The notes below the pieces were generated by a model. That model searched no databases. It was not told the DNA's origin and worked only from the letters and a program-made list of their open reading frames with translations. A stretch of 64,000 bases of DNA from Saxidomus purpurata (Eukaryota; Mollusca; Bivalvia; Venerida; Veneridae): assembly GCA_022818135.1 (NCBI GenBank), contig JAFMSR010000009.1:23899061-23963060 (forward strand). The letters are read 5' to 3'. Of this stretch, positions 33,871 through 45,600 are shown piece after piece. Every line of letters begins with the position of its first letter. Positions within the stretch are counted from its first letter, which is position 1. A program made the translations under genes and the position numbers.

Positions 33871-34183
33871 ATAGTTTCTGTCATGAGCACGAGGTTCAGA
33901 TCGCATATAAAAATCTACTTTAAAGTGCAACACGGTATGCATGAAAAAGTTTCCGTCATGAGACACTTGGCTCAGATGGAATATATAGGTGACGGATAGT
34001 TCGATCTGAACCTCGTGCTCATGACAGAAACTATAAATCCGTCACCGAGGGTAACTGTTTTGGCGGGAATGAGGATCTGACGAGTTCCCGTAAACAGTTA
34101 CCCGAGGTGACGAATATTTCCAACTCATGATGGAGACTTTTTCTTGCATATCGTCTTGCACTTTAAAGTAGATTTTTATATGC
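33871..34183. repeat. Interleaved double foldback
   Basis: Arm A (33871-33903, containing GAGCACGAGGTTCAGATCG) is a perfect 33-bp inverted match to A' (34002-34034). Arm B (33903-33962, containing ATCTACTTTAAAGTGCAA) matches B' (34124-34183) over 60 bp with a few mismatches. A third pair C (34040-34060) and C' (34092-34112) surrounds 'gcgggaatgag...ttcccg'. The order A-B-A'-C-C'-B' means A/A' and B/B' cannot both pair as simple nested hairpins. Probably one foldback element inserted beside or into another. Confidence 0.8.
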
Positions 34184-34345
34184 AAACTTTTCAAAATAAT
34201 GAATTATCATGAAAAACAAACGATTTTCCGACGTTGTGTTTGGGAAATTGACATCAAAATGTTTATAACGTTACGTCATAGTCGTCTGGCATAGGAGGGG
34301 TGCCAGATCGGTTTTTCCGGCGTGGACAAAATCACTGGACATGCC

Positions 34346-34412
34346 GGTCCGATATGCAAGAAATGCCGATCCGATATGCAAGAAATGCCGATCCGATATG
34401 CAAGGAACTGTT
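34346..34412 (+). repeat. 22-bp tandem triple
   Basis: The unit 'gatccgatatgcaagaaatg' + 'cc' is repeated three times, the first beginning 'ggtccgatatgc' and the last changing to 'gcaaggaactg'. No further copies. Confidence 0.75.
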
Positions 34413-36600
34413 GTATGGAATAGAAGCTGCTCATTATAATAAATTTTTCCTCGAATTTTGGGTGATTTGTCATTTGTCAACCTTATATGCTTCGTCAGAA
34501 ACATTGCAGTAATATATGTTGTTGTTGTTTATTTATGTCATGTCGACCTGGTGACATTCGCAGTTTTACTGTTCATAGACTTGAGAAAGGTTAAAATAAA
34601 ATGTACGATATTTACATCTTACTTACTGCGTATTTGTTTACTTGACCTACTGAAGCGGTTATTATCAGGCTGTGCAAATAAGTGAACCATGCATGCGTGT
34701 CTGCCTCATAATTTACATAAATTAAGAAAAGCTGTGTGTCACTGTTATTATAGCATACATGGATTTGTCCATCCGTCCGTCTGGAGTCATAGATATACAA
34801 GACATGTTTCTTCACGTGAGCCTGGTTAACTATAACGCAATAAATGGCGGTCCTGCATGCTAGAGGAACGCCTTTCGTGGTTCTTTTTCTAATATGTTTC
34901 TACGCTCTCTGACACTGGAATAGTTGGCACACCTGACGACTGCTCCCTATCAAAATTGCTAAAATTAAGTTGGTACCTAAAACATAGGCTTCTATGGGGT
35001 TATTTATTCATGTATGTGATATATATTGAAATTAAGAATGCGGTTACAATTTCATTTCATTTCGCTTATGATATGGTGGATATATTAACAACAGCACATG
35101 CACTTTATAAAATAGTTTTGTCACTACGTTTCGGCTTGCGCTTTTTTTCTTTCTTCTTTTTTTCATTTCGCACAAATAATTATCTTATTGATACCAATTT
35201 TTTATAAAACAAAGTGTACACATTCGGAAACGCTGTCACTGTTTCTTTACGGGTAAAGTCGCAGACACGACCCATGGTGTTTTGATTTCTGGAGTATATA
35301 GTGAGCTGTGATCGACGTCATCATTTCTTTGCGTAATTAATATTACAGTAATCGTTAACTTACTCATTATTAGTTTCACACGGCCACATGTTGAACTATT
35401 TCCTTTACAGATTCCCTGGAAGGCCGACTTAGCGATGGATATACAGAACCTAATTAAAAACCATGTACTTGCAATATTGGACCTTGTAGTACAAGAAAGT
35501 ACATTTCTGCAATTTTCTAAAGATATATTTTTTTCTTCAAAATAAGTAAAAAAATTGCGTAGTTGTTGCAAAGTTGCAAAAATACACAAAAACAAACAAC
35601 TGCACATTTACATAAAATAACTTAATTTTAAAATCTGTTTATTCCTCAGTGTGTCGGTTTTTAAAGCCATTTGAAAGGAGGCAATGGGGGCTATAGTAGC
35701 CTATATAATTAATTCAGCACACCGGTGGACATTTTAATAAATAGACTTTTGTTTGTCTCGGCTTCTGAATGTAGGCCTATGACAGTTATAAAATATCAGA
35801 TCTATGCAAAATTAATAAGGCTACATGGGAGCATGTTCCACCCCTTTCCAAGTGAGCCCCTGTAGCGTAATCGCTTAAACAGTCTAGCAACAGTCTAGCC
35901 ACTTATTTCGATTTGTAATGGGTTTTACCACTATTTTACCGCATATATGTACCAAAAAATGAAGATCCTGGCCAGGTATTTTGATAGAATCTACCACCAT
36001 GGTATCAATAAGGTATTGTATATTTTGTACATTTGATTGCTCGAAAATATAATAAGTTAATGTCACGGATAGGCCTACCATGGAGACCTAGGCCTATCAT
36101 AGGGCCGACATTGAATTACAATTTACTTACAAGTATATATCTTTAACTTTAAATACTAGCTGCATCTATTAAATATTATTTACACAGAACAGGGTCAGAC
36201 CAAGGATCTGGAGAAAAGTTTTAGCTATACGCACTTGATATATTTAATATGCACTGGGTCTATATCTAATAGACGGCATCTTTTTTTTCATAGGGTACAG
36301 CGAAAATGGTCGTCTGAAATGTGTTTCATGTGCACAGGTTTTTAGTACAGCACCATTTACAACGAAAATTTTGCTTTCACTTTCGATTTTACTGCACAAA
36401 GGGCGGGAAATTACAAAGTAGGTCGTAGGCACTATCTTTGACCTAATTAATATTCATAATGGATAGAAACAGAGTAGTAATACACATAACAGTTAGTTAT
36501 TAGGTGGTCCATATTGACGTATTACACAGAAGTTTGTTTCTTTCAATTTAGAATCATGGCGAAAATAAAAACACGGATTTAAAAGCTTTTGGATATATAA

Positions 36601-39600
36601 ATGGACGCACCGTCCATTATAACTCAAGTTTCGCGCGATGACGAACAACTCAATACATTTCCTACGACGGAAAAAGGTAAGACAGTAGTTCTTTTCACTG
36701 CACGAAAATGGCGAAAAATAGTTGGTTAAATGAGTCCGCTGTAGAAAGTAGTACGCCACCTGCTAAATTATAAGCGTTCTTTCGATGCTTTTATGGTAGT
36801 TGATAACTTCTAGATATGCTAAAGGCAAGATAGAAGGCGAAAAAACTCATATAATATCGCTCAATGCATGTTTGTTTACATTTAAATTGATTATTTACAT
36901 GTGCGTTGGAAAGGTCAAGGTCGGTTATGTCTACATTTTGAAGACCCAAATCCGAAAAATAACGATAATCACTCAACATAGAGCTATATGAATATTTCCA
37001 GGACCTTGCCTCAATTTATCCCTGCAACTTTCATCCAAAATCCTATTTCATTCGTGTATATTTTCGCTCATATAAGAAAGAATATATTAGTATGTGTGTA
37101 CACACAGGTTGATGTGTTGGAATCTGGCACACGTCCATGCAAAACTTGGTCAAGTTAGTGGAGCATGTACACATCTGTTTATGTATATATACATATTGAT
37201 AGAGTGTTAAGAAACGTGTAAAGACACTGTCAAAGCGCTAAATTTTGTTTCTTTTTCATTTGTGCATCTGTATGAAATGTGTTTACACTTTGGTTACCCT
37301 GATACTGTGTCCGAAAAAGTAGTCCCAAAATTGAAATGTAGGTAGGTGACGTTTTGGTACTCTTTAATACATGTATGGCTATGTCACAGGCTTGCATTTC
37401 AGTTTAACCAGTTTTCTGAACCTCAGTGTGAAGACTAACAACCAGGACCTCAAACCTTATGTTTGCAAAAAAAAAATTTTTTTTTACATGTATATTTTGC
37501 GGAAGATGTTATCGAAGTAAGGAATGAAGAAAGAAAAGTTAGGTCTTCATTTGTTTATACTTAGTTACGACCGTTTGATCGCACAAGTGCTAGAGTAGTG
37601 ATAACTCCAGTATATTTATGAAATTTATACAACAGGTGTAATAACAGGCTGAGTACATCTCCCGAACTGGGTAAATAGCCTGATCAGTCTTAGTCCTAGA
37701 TCAAGCTAAAACATAAACAATAGAAAAATACAATTTTTTAGATAACTTTTTTTCTAAGAAAAAGCGCAAGTTAATTATTTTAACAGAATATTTATTTCAT
37801 CTATACTGTACAGTACAGCTGTACAGACCTGATAAAATCATTATATCTTGGTTTTGCAGTTGGTAAAAAAATCAAAATTTCACCAACAAGATATTCAGGG
37901 ACATGAAATTTGCTTATTCTTATTAATTATAATAATATAAACAATCTATGAATACACTCTTGTATATATATTCATTTTAAAGTTTATAAATCAGTTAAAG
38001 TTTGTTTGTACCCCACCTCCTGACCCAACCCAGATGATTGGGGGAAATGTAGTATAGTTTTCATTCCAGAGTAGATGTATTTATGGCACAACAGATATAT
38101 GTAATGATATGATGACCCTACTTACAAAATGAACTTTAATCAATTTTATATCTAGACGTGTATGTCATAGAGGGATGCATTTATATATATATTTCTTATT
38201 TTCATAATCTATGGTGCCTGGTGATCAGCAGGAGGCTAAGAAACTAAATTAGTTTCTCAAAAAATAAAAAAGTTATAGCGTTTTTAGTGCAAAAACTTCC
38301 TGCATTCAAAATTCTTGGTTTCGTCCGCGCAATATCATTGTCAATGTATTTTTCAAGCGCAGAATTCTGAAATTTGGTCATTTTCTGTGAAAGTTAAAGT
38401 GGCATAACTTTTTCATTTTTTAAGATACCTTAAAAAGGTAAACAGTTCTGGAATTGTCCTTTTGAGATCTTTATAATGAATATAATAATTGCAGAAAATT
38501 TTAGGATTGAAAATTCAGCTGTGGTTGCTAAACTAATTAGCCCTCCATTTCTTCAATGCTTCGTAATGACGGTTGTACGTTTATGGACTCAATTATAAAT
38601 TGGGGAGAAATTGTGTAGGTCGCTTAAAATAGCTTGGTCGGGAGAACTTTGTCCTGTAAGCGAAGGGCCCAGGGTTTGAGTCCCTGTCAGGCTGCACAAT
38701 TTTCTGGCCCTGTGACACTTTCTGGGTCATTGGTTCGAGTACTGGTCAGGCTGCACATTTTTCTCACCCTGTGACATGTTTCCAAGGGCCATAGACAGAT
38801 GCTCTTTCTACAGCTATTTTCTGCAGCACTATCCATTGACCGTATTATATCTAGACTAATAACACTTTCATTCTGTGACAAATTACTTCCAATTTCAAAT
38901 ATCCATAGATGACTCACATGCCTAACTGGTTGAAATGGATACAACCGCTGACTTGGAATCAGTCAACCTCTCATGCACTGATTGAGAATCATTGGTTCGA
39001 GTCTACTTTATAGCCGGGCCGAGTTCCTGACTATTGGCAAAGACAATTTAGTGCTGTTCCTTTATAATCATAATTTTCATATACATGGTGGAGAATCACA
39101 TGATCAAAATAATCTCTAAACGAAAGTAGATCTACAAAAAATGTAAGAAATCAATGAAAGCCGTTTAGCTGTAAATGTAACATGTTGCCTATCCTATTCT
39201 AGAGCTGCACAGGCCTCAATCACAGTCACCTTTCAATTGTGCTTTAAAAATAAATTATTTCAGTTTCTTGAAGTGTTCAACACAATTGGAAGGTGACTAT
39301 GATTGAGACCTATGTAGTTCTAGAATACTTTCATGTTGCCATATGATAGGTTACATTTACAGCTAAACGGCCTTCATCATTTAATTACATTTTTCATAGA
39401 TTTTCTTTTGTTTAGAGATTATTTTGATCATGTGATTCCCCGCCATGATACATATACAAACCTGAGATAACTTGCATTTTTACTTACTGGTACCATGCTT
39501 GGTCACATTTCACACTTGCTGCAAAATGGTGCCCATTTTATTAATGGTAGAAAATGCCAAATTTTAAATCAAATTTCCAATGTTTGGCTTTAAATATAAA

Positions 39601-42600
39601 AGAGCAGGACTGATGTCTTAAAATATAAGTCTGAAAATTAAAAATAAAGAGAAAAAATTATGAAAATTTCAAACAGTCGGATTGACAACCAAAAGTGAAA
39701 AGTTGTCATTTTCTTAAGTAGTGGAATTTCTAAAAAAAATAGATTAAGAGAACTTTTGTTCAACTTCGTCTGACAGGGAAGTAAGCCATATAATGTACCC
39801 TTGGTTAAGACTCGCTTACTGGGATTGATTTTGGTTTGTTTTGCTGTTTTATTTTGGCAAGAAGTGTAGTTTTTAGGTTCGAGATAGCCAACGTAAACTT
39901 TAATAATGTAATTCAGTTTGTATACATTTGATAAGGTATTATGATATGACTCGTGCTTGTCCATGTGATCATTTAAACTTTGATGTTGCAGCAACAAAAA
40001 CAGCTACTGGCTTAAGTTTCTGACCTTTATTTTGTTGTATTGTATTATATTAAAGATACTGTACATTGAAGTTCTACCTTTAATACTATTTATGATTTAT
40101 TGCCATGTCTATAGTTAAATAAATGCTACTAACAGTCACGAAATAAAACTGTTAGAGAAGCTGTGGTGTATAGATTAAGGTGTCTGCCTGCTCATCCTGG
40201 AGGTTGCGGGTTCAAGCCCCACTGGGGTCACGACCGTATCTCCTCATATGACACCAGTACTGGTTTTGCAGGAAGCTGACTCGAGAGTGACTCGATAATC
40301 TACAAACTTTCTTCACAATCAAGCTTAAATAAATTAGTATATATAAACAGTTTAAACTAAGTAAAATTTTCAATCCTTTATAGTGAAACATTGTTGTTAG
40401 AAATTATCGAACAACACACCTCTGAAAATGTTTAAAGTCCGTATAGATATTAATACTTTTTGGATATTGTTTAGAAATACTTGTGCCAGCCACAGCAAAC
40501 AGGAGCTGCTCCTCCCTGACCAGTCAAGGTTGAAACTGAATGGACGAGTCTGTCAGAGGAATCGTCCTGAAATTTGGACACTTGCAAGTTAGTTGTGGCA
40601 AATTACATGTACACATGTAGTTGTCATTTGAAATAGGAGCACAACCAAGACAGAGTACATGTAATAAAGGAAGTGTAGTCAGAAGTATGGTTATTAAGGG
40701 ACATAACTGTTCCTTGACCAGAAACATCTGATTCGGGATAACAATTGGGTCTTCTGCATCCCCTGTCCCCATTGTTATTACATCACACATACATGCATCT
40801 AGTTGAATAATTAGGGTTACCACTAACTCAGTAACATTATAAAGAATTCTGAGGGTACACTGCTTTTAAAATGCAGAAGTTTCACTCAGTAAATCAAGAC
40901 ACAGTGGTAGTGTCACAAAATTGATAATGCTATGATAAAAATCCATATACATTGTATATGACACCAGGGCCTCATTCATAAAATTTAGGTTTCTTGCATA
41001 ATTATATTTTGTATCTGCTACTAGTTACAATATTTATCATATTTTGTCAATTAGTTTTGGCCATTTTTTATTAACGAATATGAAAATAAGAAGGTTTGTA
41101 ACAGTGGCTTTTTGTGGCATTTTTTCTGTGATTTTGCAGTGAGGTCAAGATTTGAGGAAGAAATTACATTTTATGAAGCCTATCAGCCAGTCATGGCCTG
41201 ATGTTAACCTAAAAATGTAATTTGGTTAGTGGGTTTTCGTAAAGGAAGAGGCTGAGTTCAGATTATGGGATGTTTGTGGACGTGATCTAATTTTCACATT
41301 AATTTCATTGGTTGTTGAGAATTATGTATTTAAATATATCACATGAACTTTAAAAATTTAGTGCATTGAAATGATTGATTGTTTTTCTTACATTGTATTT
41401 AGGTAGAATTGTTTTATTGTTAATTGGGACAGCTTGGTGAAAGTAGAAATATCATTGGTTACAGATATCGGTAGATAAAAAAACAACATTTTTGTTATAT
41501 ATACCTTTCAGGCGTGACAGTTTTCTTGGTTGTTTTAATGCATTGGGTGTCAATCATTCATTTATAAGTGACATAATTGTACTAAGATAAACATTACATA
41601 GTGCATTAAACAATAGTGATTGATGTTAATGTAAAAAAAAGCCATAATTTATATGAAAAATATCAAGTTAAGCTGGAAAAAATGTCGCAAAAGTACATGT
41701 ATAAACAGGATAATAGTTTGAGTATTTGGAAAGGAATTGTACATAAAGTACGAGGATTTGTGTGTTGGATAAGGGGCAAAAACGAGACTGCTGTGGCACC
41801 CTGTCCAGGTAATATATACAATGTATACGCCCAATTTGTTGTCATGAGACATAGAAAAAGTCAATTTAAGTTAACTATATAATTAACATGAAAAAGACTT
41901 GTTTGCAATTTAGACTTTAAAAGTACCTTATTAAAAAATATTTCATCCTCTATCACTCACAACTGACTGATGTGATGAGTGGGATTAAGTTTGTATTTCT
42001 CTTAAATTTGAAAGAAGTTTGTTAAGGGGATATACAACTTCTCAATTTTGGACAGAATTCTAACTTATCAAAATAGCTTTTCAAGAATATTGTTGATAAG
42101 AATCTTTCTGCTTAGGTAACTTCCCCTTTAAATCACGTAACAGTTATCACTGCCTTTGGTCACAGACTTTCTTAAGGTTCTATATTTGAGTAGGAGAAAA
42201 TTGTCAGATGTTTATAGCCTTTGTCCAACGTAATTCTAAAATGGACTGTTCTGTAGCTCCTACTTTATTTCTAAAATGGACTTGTCCCGCGTTCAGTTTG
42301 GGCATTACCGCAAGATGTTCAAAGGCGGGTCAGTGAAATTTATTGATGGAGTATAAATAGCAAACAGTGCTGATCATTATCAGACTATACATATGAGTGC
42401 AGGCTGATCATGATCTACACTGGTCACAAATGCTATATTATTTTTCTGCTAGCAGGGTAAGGGTGAAAAAAAATTTCTGCCATACATACCCAGGTCACAG
42501 TTTTTTCTTGGTCATCTGACTGTGCACCTAACTGATAGGCTGGCCATCCAATCAAAATGACAAAACCACTGCGAGGAGTTTCGAGTACAAGCATTGTAAG

Positions 42601-45600
42601 ACCTAGACATTTAGGTTAATGACAATGTCAGATTTGATAGAAGGGGAAATTTCTCTATATAATCTTGCAGAGTTGATTTCTTTCTCGATAACTGCTCATA
42701 ATACAATGTAATACTGGATGATTTTCTGGTTATTTACCCCAAATTGTCCTAGGCACTGATATTGATTAATGTCTCACATTTTAGTTAAATATTCAGATTT
42801 TTTGCATAATTCATACAGTCTTACCATAAATGACACAATAAATGAATTTGAAACAGATAATCTACATGATCAGTAAAATAGATATGACTTGTCAATTTAA
42901 AGTACAGGCTTTAAAATATTTGTCAGTTTAATAATTGGACAGGGGTGTGCAGACAGGTCATGATCTGCATTTGTGGCATAAAAGTCCTGGTATACATTGT
43001 AGGCAGAATCCCTTAGTACTGGGGTTAATATTGAACCAAAGTTGCATAGGCTTGGTAAGTTCAAAACGTTCCTTCTGATGGTTTCACAATTTCAGAATGC
43101 TTAATGGCAGATAGCTACTACGCGTTCATGTACATTGTACATGTACAATGGAGTCCTGTTAGCTTAAACTCCTGTTATGTCATTTATCCCTGCTTATCTC
43201 AAAGTCTTTGTCTGGTCAAGTTGACGTATTTTCAAATAAAACAAGCCTGTTTGAGTCAAATTGTTACACTGGTTCCATCAGGACTTCCACTAAAAGCCTA
43301 CAAACTGTATAATGTACATTGTATAGATGAGAGAGAGAGTTTTCAAAGAAAGTCAAAATTTTCTCTTTCCTACTGTATTATTGAAATTCACAAAAAAATG
43401 TCAGAAAAGTTTATTTATTTTGTTGGCATGGTAGCTTGGTAGATGTTTTAACCATTCAGTCAGTTACCTACCTACAGTAGCTCAGACAAATATCAATATT
43501 GTCGTTCAGTTGTTGATTTTTGCGCTATAATGTCTGCTTGAAGTTTGCAATATTTTCTTAGATGATTAAATTAGCCGGAGTATTAAATCAAACAAGATTT
43601 ATTTACCTTAAGGACTATTACTCCCAATAAATTCTCATGTACAGACTAAACAGAGTCTATTGAGAGTATGTGGTTAGAACAGTGGCATGGGTAATGCTAT
43701 TAAATATGCATTATTGTCTGAACTCTTTGTGGTGGTTTTCTTCCTTAATAAGACATGTCTTTCAAGTGTACTTAGTTGCTTAGTAAATTTCTTTGTTTCT
43801 TTGTTCAGAAATTTTTCTTTCTTATTTGTTGCTTTGTTCTTTAATTAAGCTCATTAGCTCATTTTGCGGGCAATTCTTTTTTAAGTAACTAAAGGTGAAG
43901 TATTGCAATTGCCTACTGTAAACACTCGGCCATAAGTTGATCTCGGCCATAAGTCGCGGGTGCAGTTTTGGCTTTAGATACTTTCATTGTCCAGAGACTC
44001 TGGTATCTGTCCACTTTCAAATTTACATTGAATAATCTTTCTAAAACCAGTCATGGTGAAACTTTGTCAGAATGTTTGTCAGGGTAATTGTAGGTCAAGA
44101 TCAAAACTGGATGGCCTTGAGTCAAAACTAGGTCATAACACATATGTTTATACAAGTAGTCAATAAAAAAGAAAGAAAATAAATGCCACATTTTCTACAT
44201 GTATCTAATGATTCTAATCAAACAGGAAAATCACCAAGGTCAAGGTCACACCAGTTCAAAATCAGGGTAATTTCTTAAGGGTCAAAGGTCATAAGACTAT
44301 TTCCTTAACCCCTTGAAGGATTTTCATTAAACTTGTGTCAGCTGTTCATAATGGCCCTTTATATACTGGTAATTCAGTGTAATTAAACAATATACCAAAT
44401 TTTTAAAAAAGCCTGCACACACCCATATATTGCTAGGTCAAACTGCAGTCAAATTACTGTGAAGAATCTATTAGACTGCCTAAATTGTAGTATAAATCTA
44501 TTAGAGTCCAAATTCTAAAAATACCTTATAAGGAAATAATGCATTGTATCTTCTAAATATGTTTTACTTGATAAATCTATACTGACGTTAATTTTCTACT
44601 CGCTGGCGCATTTTGTGACTAATTGTTTTATTTCGGAGCCAGCTAACATACTGTTTGTGTCACCAATGTACCAACTTGATTACAGTCTACATTGGATGTG
44701 TTTTAAGCTTTTCCAGGGGGGATTCTTGGCGTAGACATCAAGCAGTGGATCAACAGATAGTCCTGGGAAAGCTGTCTTACGTAGTCAGTATGGAGTGTTA
44801 TTTGTAGATGTATCATCGTATTTCAGTCATCCTGTATGCAGAATGTAAACACAATTATACCCTGTTTCATCAATTATTTGCTTGCGTATGTCATGTATGT
44901 ATGGTGATTTACATACAGCTGGAAAGTAGCGTATTTAGATTTAATGATTCTTGACACTCGTACTGTAATCTTAAATTCATATGGGTTTTTTGTGTACCTG
45001 CATGCGTCGTCGTTGAATAGTGAAGATCATGATCAGTCTGTATGGCTGTGATGTGCAGGCTGATCATGATCTACACTCAGATTGCAAAGGCAGAATTACT
45101 TGCCAAAAGTTTGGTAAAGGCAGGGGTTAGCACTGGTCCATTTTTCCTTTGAGCATTTTTTTCCAAGTGGCACTGTTTGCATAGCACACAAAACATATTC
45201 TGTAACCAATTCAATTTCTTTAGAGCCATTTAACTCTTTTGTGGTCAATAGAATTAGCCCTGAAAGGTTTGAATGGTGACCAAGCAGATACATGAACTTA
45301 CAGTACTCAAATGACAACAAGGTGAGAGTTATTGGGGATGCTTCTTAGTTCTACTTTATTCAAACTGGAGACTGTGAGTCAGAGGATGTGATTGTAAAAT
45401 TAATGGGAGGCAAATCTTCACTGGACTTTGAATTTTTTTTAGTCACCCCTGAGAAAGCAATATTTTAATGTCATGTCAGGAGATGTCCTGTAAACTGCTA
45501 TGTCCTGTAAATATAATAAACTTTCAAACAATTAGGTAATCAAAATTTTGATTATAATTTTTGTTTACATAACACATACCTGTGAAGGTGAGGACGTATA

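Larger units (their letters stand above)
30476..36600. other. Intergenic region between Ly6 and CTDSPL-like genes
   Basis: The two genes point away from each other, so both promoters lie here. No TATA box or other site could be assigned. The span holds a LINE fragment (32985-33205), an interleaved foldback (33871-34183), a 22-bp triple repeat (34346-34412) and AT-rich sequence. Several short open frames occur (for instance 33193-33417 plus, 35236-35607 minus); none shows a recognised motif. Confidence 0.5.

Noticed and set aside
35236..35607. 123-codon minus-strand frame
   Set aside because: Composition and pattern are not those of a known family, and nothing nearby supports splicing; kept out as chance.
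36942..36988. Second IITQ-coding stretch ([10 protein letters not shown]) as CTDSPL exon 1
   Set aside because: No ATG or donor in the right place; the exon at 36601 has the Met, the full motif and the correct phase.
40150..40225. Possible tRNA gene
   Set aside because: The A- and B-box spacing is good, but the body continues into a repeated SINE tail and the same head recurs at 1.6 and 54.8 kb.
40524..40823. 99-codon minus-strand frame with several cysteines
   Set aside because: No recognised domain, no signal peptide at its start, and no exon boundaries; likely chance.
44715..44800. Acceptor-like TTTTCCAG followed by an exon-like stretch in CTDSPL intron 1
   Set aside because: Every frame meets a stop quickly and no donor keeps phase with the neighbouring exons.
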